From contig DAOWFR010000094.1 of assembly GCA_030637925.1 (NCBI GenBank), positions 1-19,872 on the forward strand: a DNA stretch of 19,872 nt, in the 5' to 3' direction. This document shows positions 19,801 through 19,872 of this stretch, one piece after another (position 1 is the stretch's first letter; every line of letters begins with the position of its first letter). The stretch comes from Methanobacteriota archaeon (GTDB taxonomy: Archaea > Nanobdellota > Nanobdellia > Woesearchaeales > SM23-78). A program made the translations under genes and the position numbers. The notes beneath the pieces are model-generated. The model saw only the letters and a list, made by a program, of their open reading frames with translations. It ran no database searches and was not told where the DNA came from.

Positions 19801-19872
19801 TTGGATTTGTATGATGAAGTATGATATATCACAACAATATTTAAATATGAGTAACACTCCCTACAGATTATA

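Noticed and set aside
19847..19872. Start of a plus-strand gene at the right edge (ATG AGT AAC ACT CCC)
   Set aside because: Only eight codons are visible, and the TATA-like sequence directly abuts the ATG, too close to serve it as a leaderless start.
1..19872. CRISPR array, insertion sequence, rRNA, prophage
   Set aside because: No regularly spaced repeats, transposase, integrase, phage structural gene or rRNA-like sequence was found. The tandem hairpins at 19630-19725 are palindromes without spacers of constant length.

Overview
The window is a low-GC, gene-dense piece of an archaeal chromosome. The archaeal markers are a transcription factor B gene, a β-CASP ribonuclease of the archaeal CPSF2 type, a type II peptidyl-tRNA hydrolase, a pilin-like class III signal protein, tRNA genes with introns (one with a textbook bulge-helix-bulge), and many TATA boxes about 25-30 bases before an ATG, as expected for leaderless mRNAs. 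The small membrane proteins, stripped-down enzymes, compact spacing and class II lysyl-tRNA synthetase suggest a DPANN archaeon, perhaps Woesearchaeota or Pacearchaeota. That placement is inference. I see no insertion sequence, CRISPR array, rRNA or prophage.

Layout. 0.2-1.7 kb (minus): a short DegT-like PLP protein, a double zinc-ribbon protein and a small unknown protein, probably one operon. 1.7-2.0 kb: tRNA-Thr(GGU) with a 62-nt intron, followed by a two-hairpin element flanked by a copy of the tRNA 3' end. 2.0-5.6 kb: a small membrane protein, then a very AT-rich convergent pair, a membrane-anchored isoaspartyl methyltransferase and a large membrane protein with a spermidine-synthase-like domain. 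5.7-6.5 kb: a Cys-rich small gene interrupted by an in-frame TAG, and an unknown small gene. 6.5-7.7 kb: tRNA-Leu(UAA) carrying two introns and probably a third, running directly into a Nudix hydrolase and a histidine phosphatase. 7.8-12.9 kb: pth2, then lysS, a RimB-type retropepsin, a RimK-type ligase with an AbrB-like tail, mtnA and a class II aldolase. 12.9-14.7 kb: a winged-helix regulator divergent from aCPSF2. 14.7-16.4 kb (minus): a pilin-like protein, a membrane protein and an MnmC-type methyltransferase whose last codons lie inside tRNA-Arg(GCG). 16.5-18.4 kb: tfb and a cysteine synthase. 18.5-19.7 kb (minus): a ribbon-helix-helix/sugar nucleotidyltransferase fusion followed by ogt.

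How the genes work together. Translation and RNA metabolism dominate: three tRNAs, pth2, lysS, aCPSF2, MnmC-like and TFB. mtnA plus the aldolase look like a methylthioadenosine or 5'-deoxyadenosine salvage branch. RimB plus RimK look like an eraser and writer of amino-acid tails. The most unusual feature is the leader of the nucleotidyltransferase gene: four tandem perfect hairpins, with the ribosome-binding site in the loop and the TTG start codon in the stem of the last one, preceded by a short upstream ORF. Closely similar hairpins occur in two of the tRNA introns, so this may be a small hairpin-repeat family.
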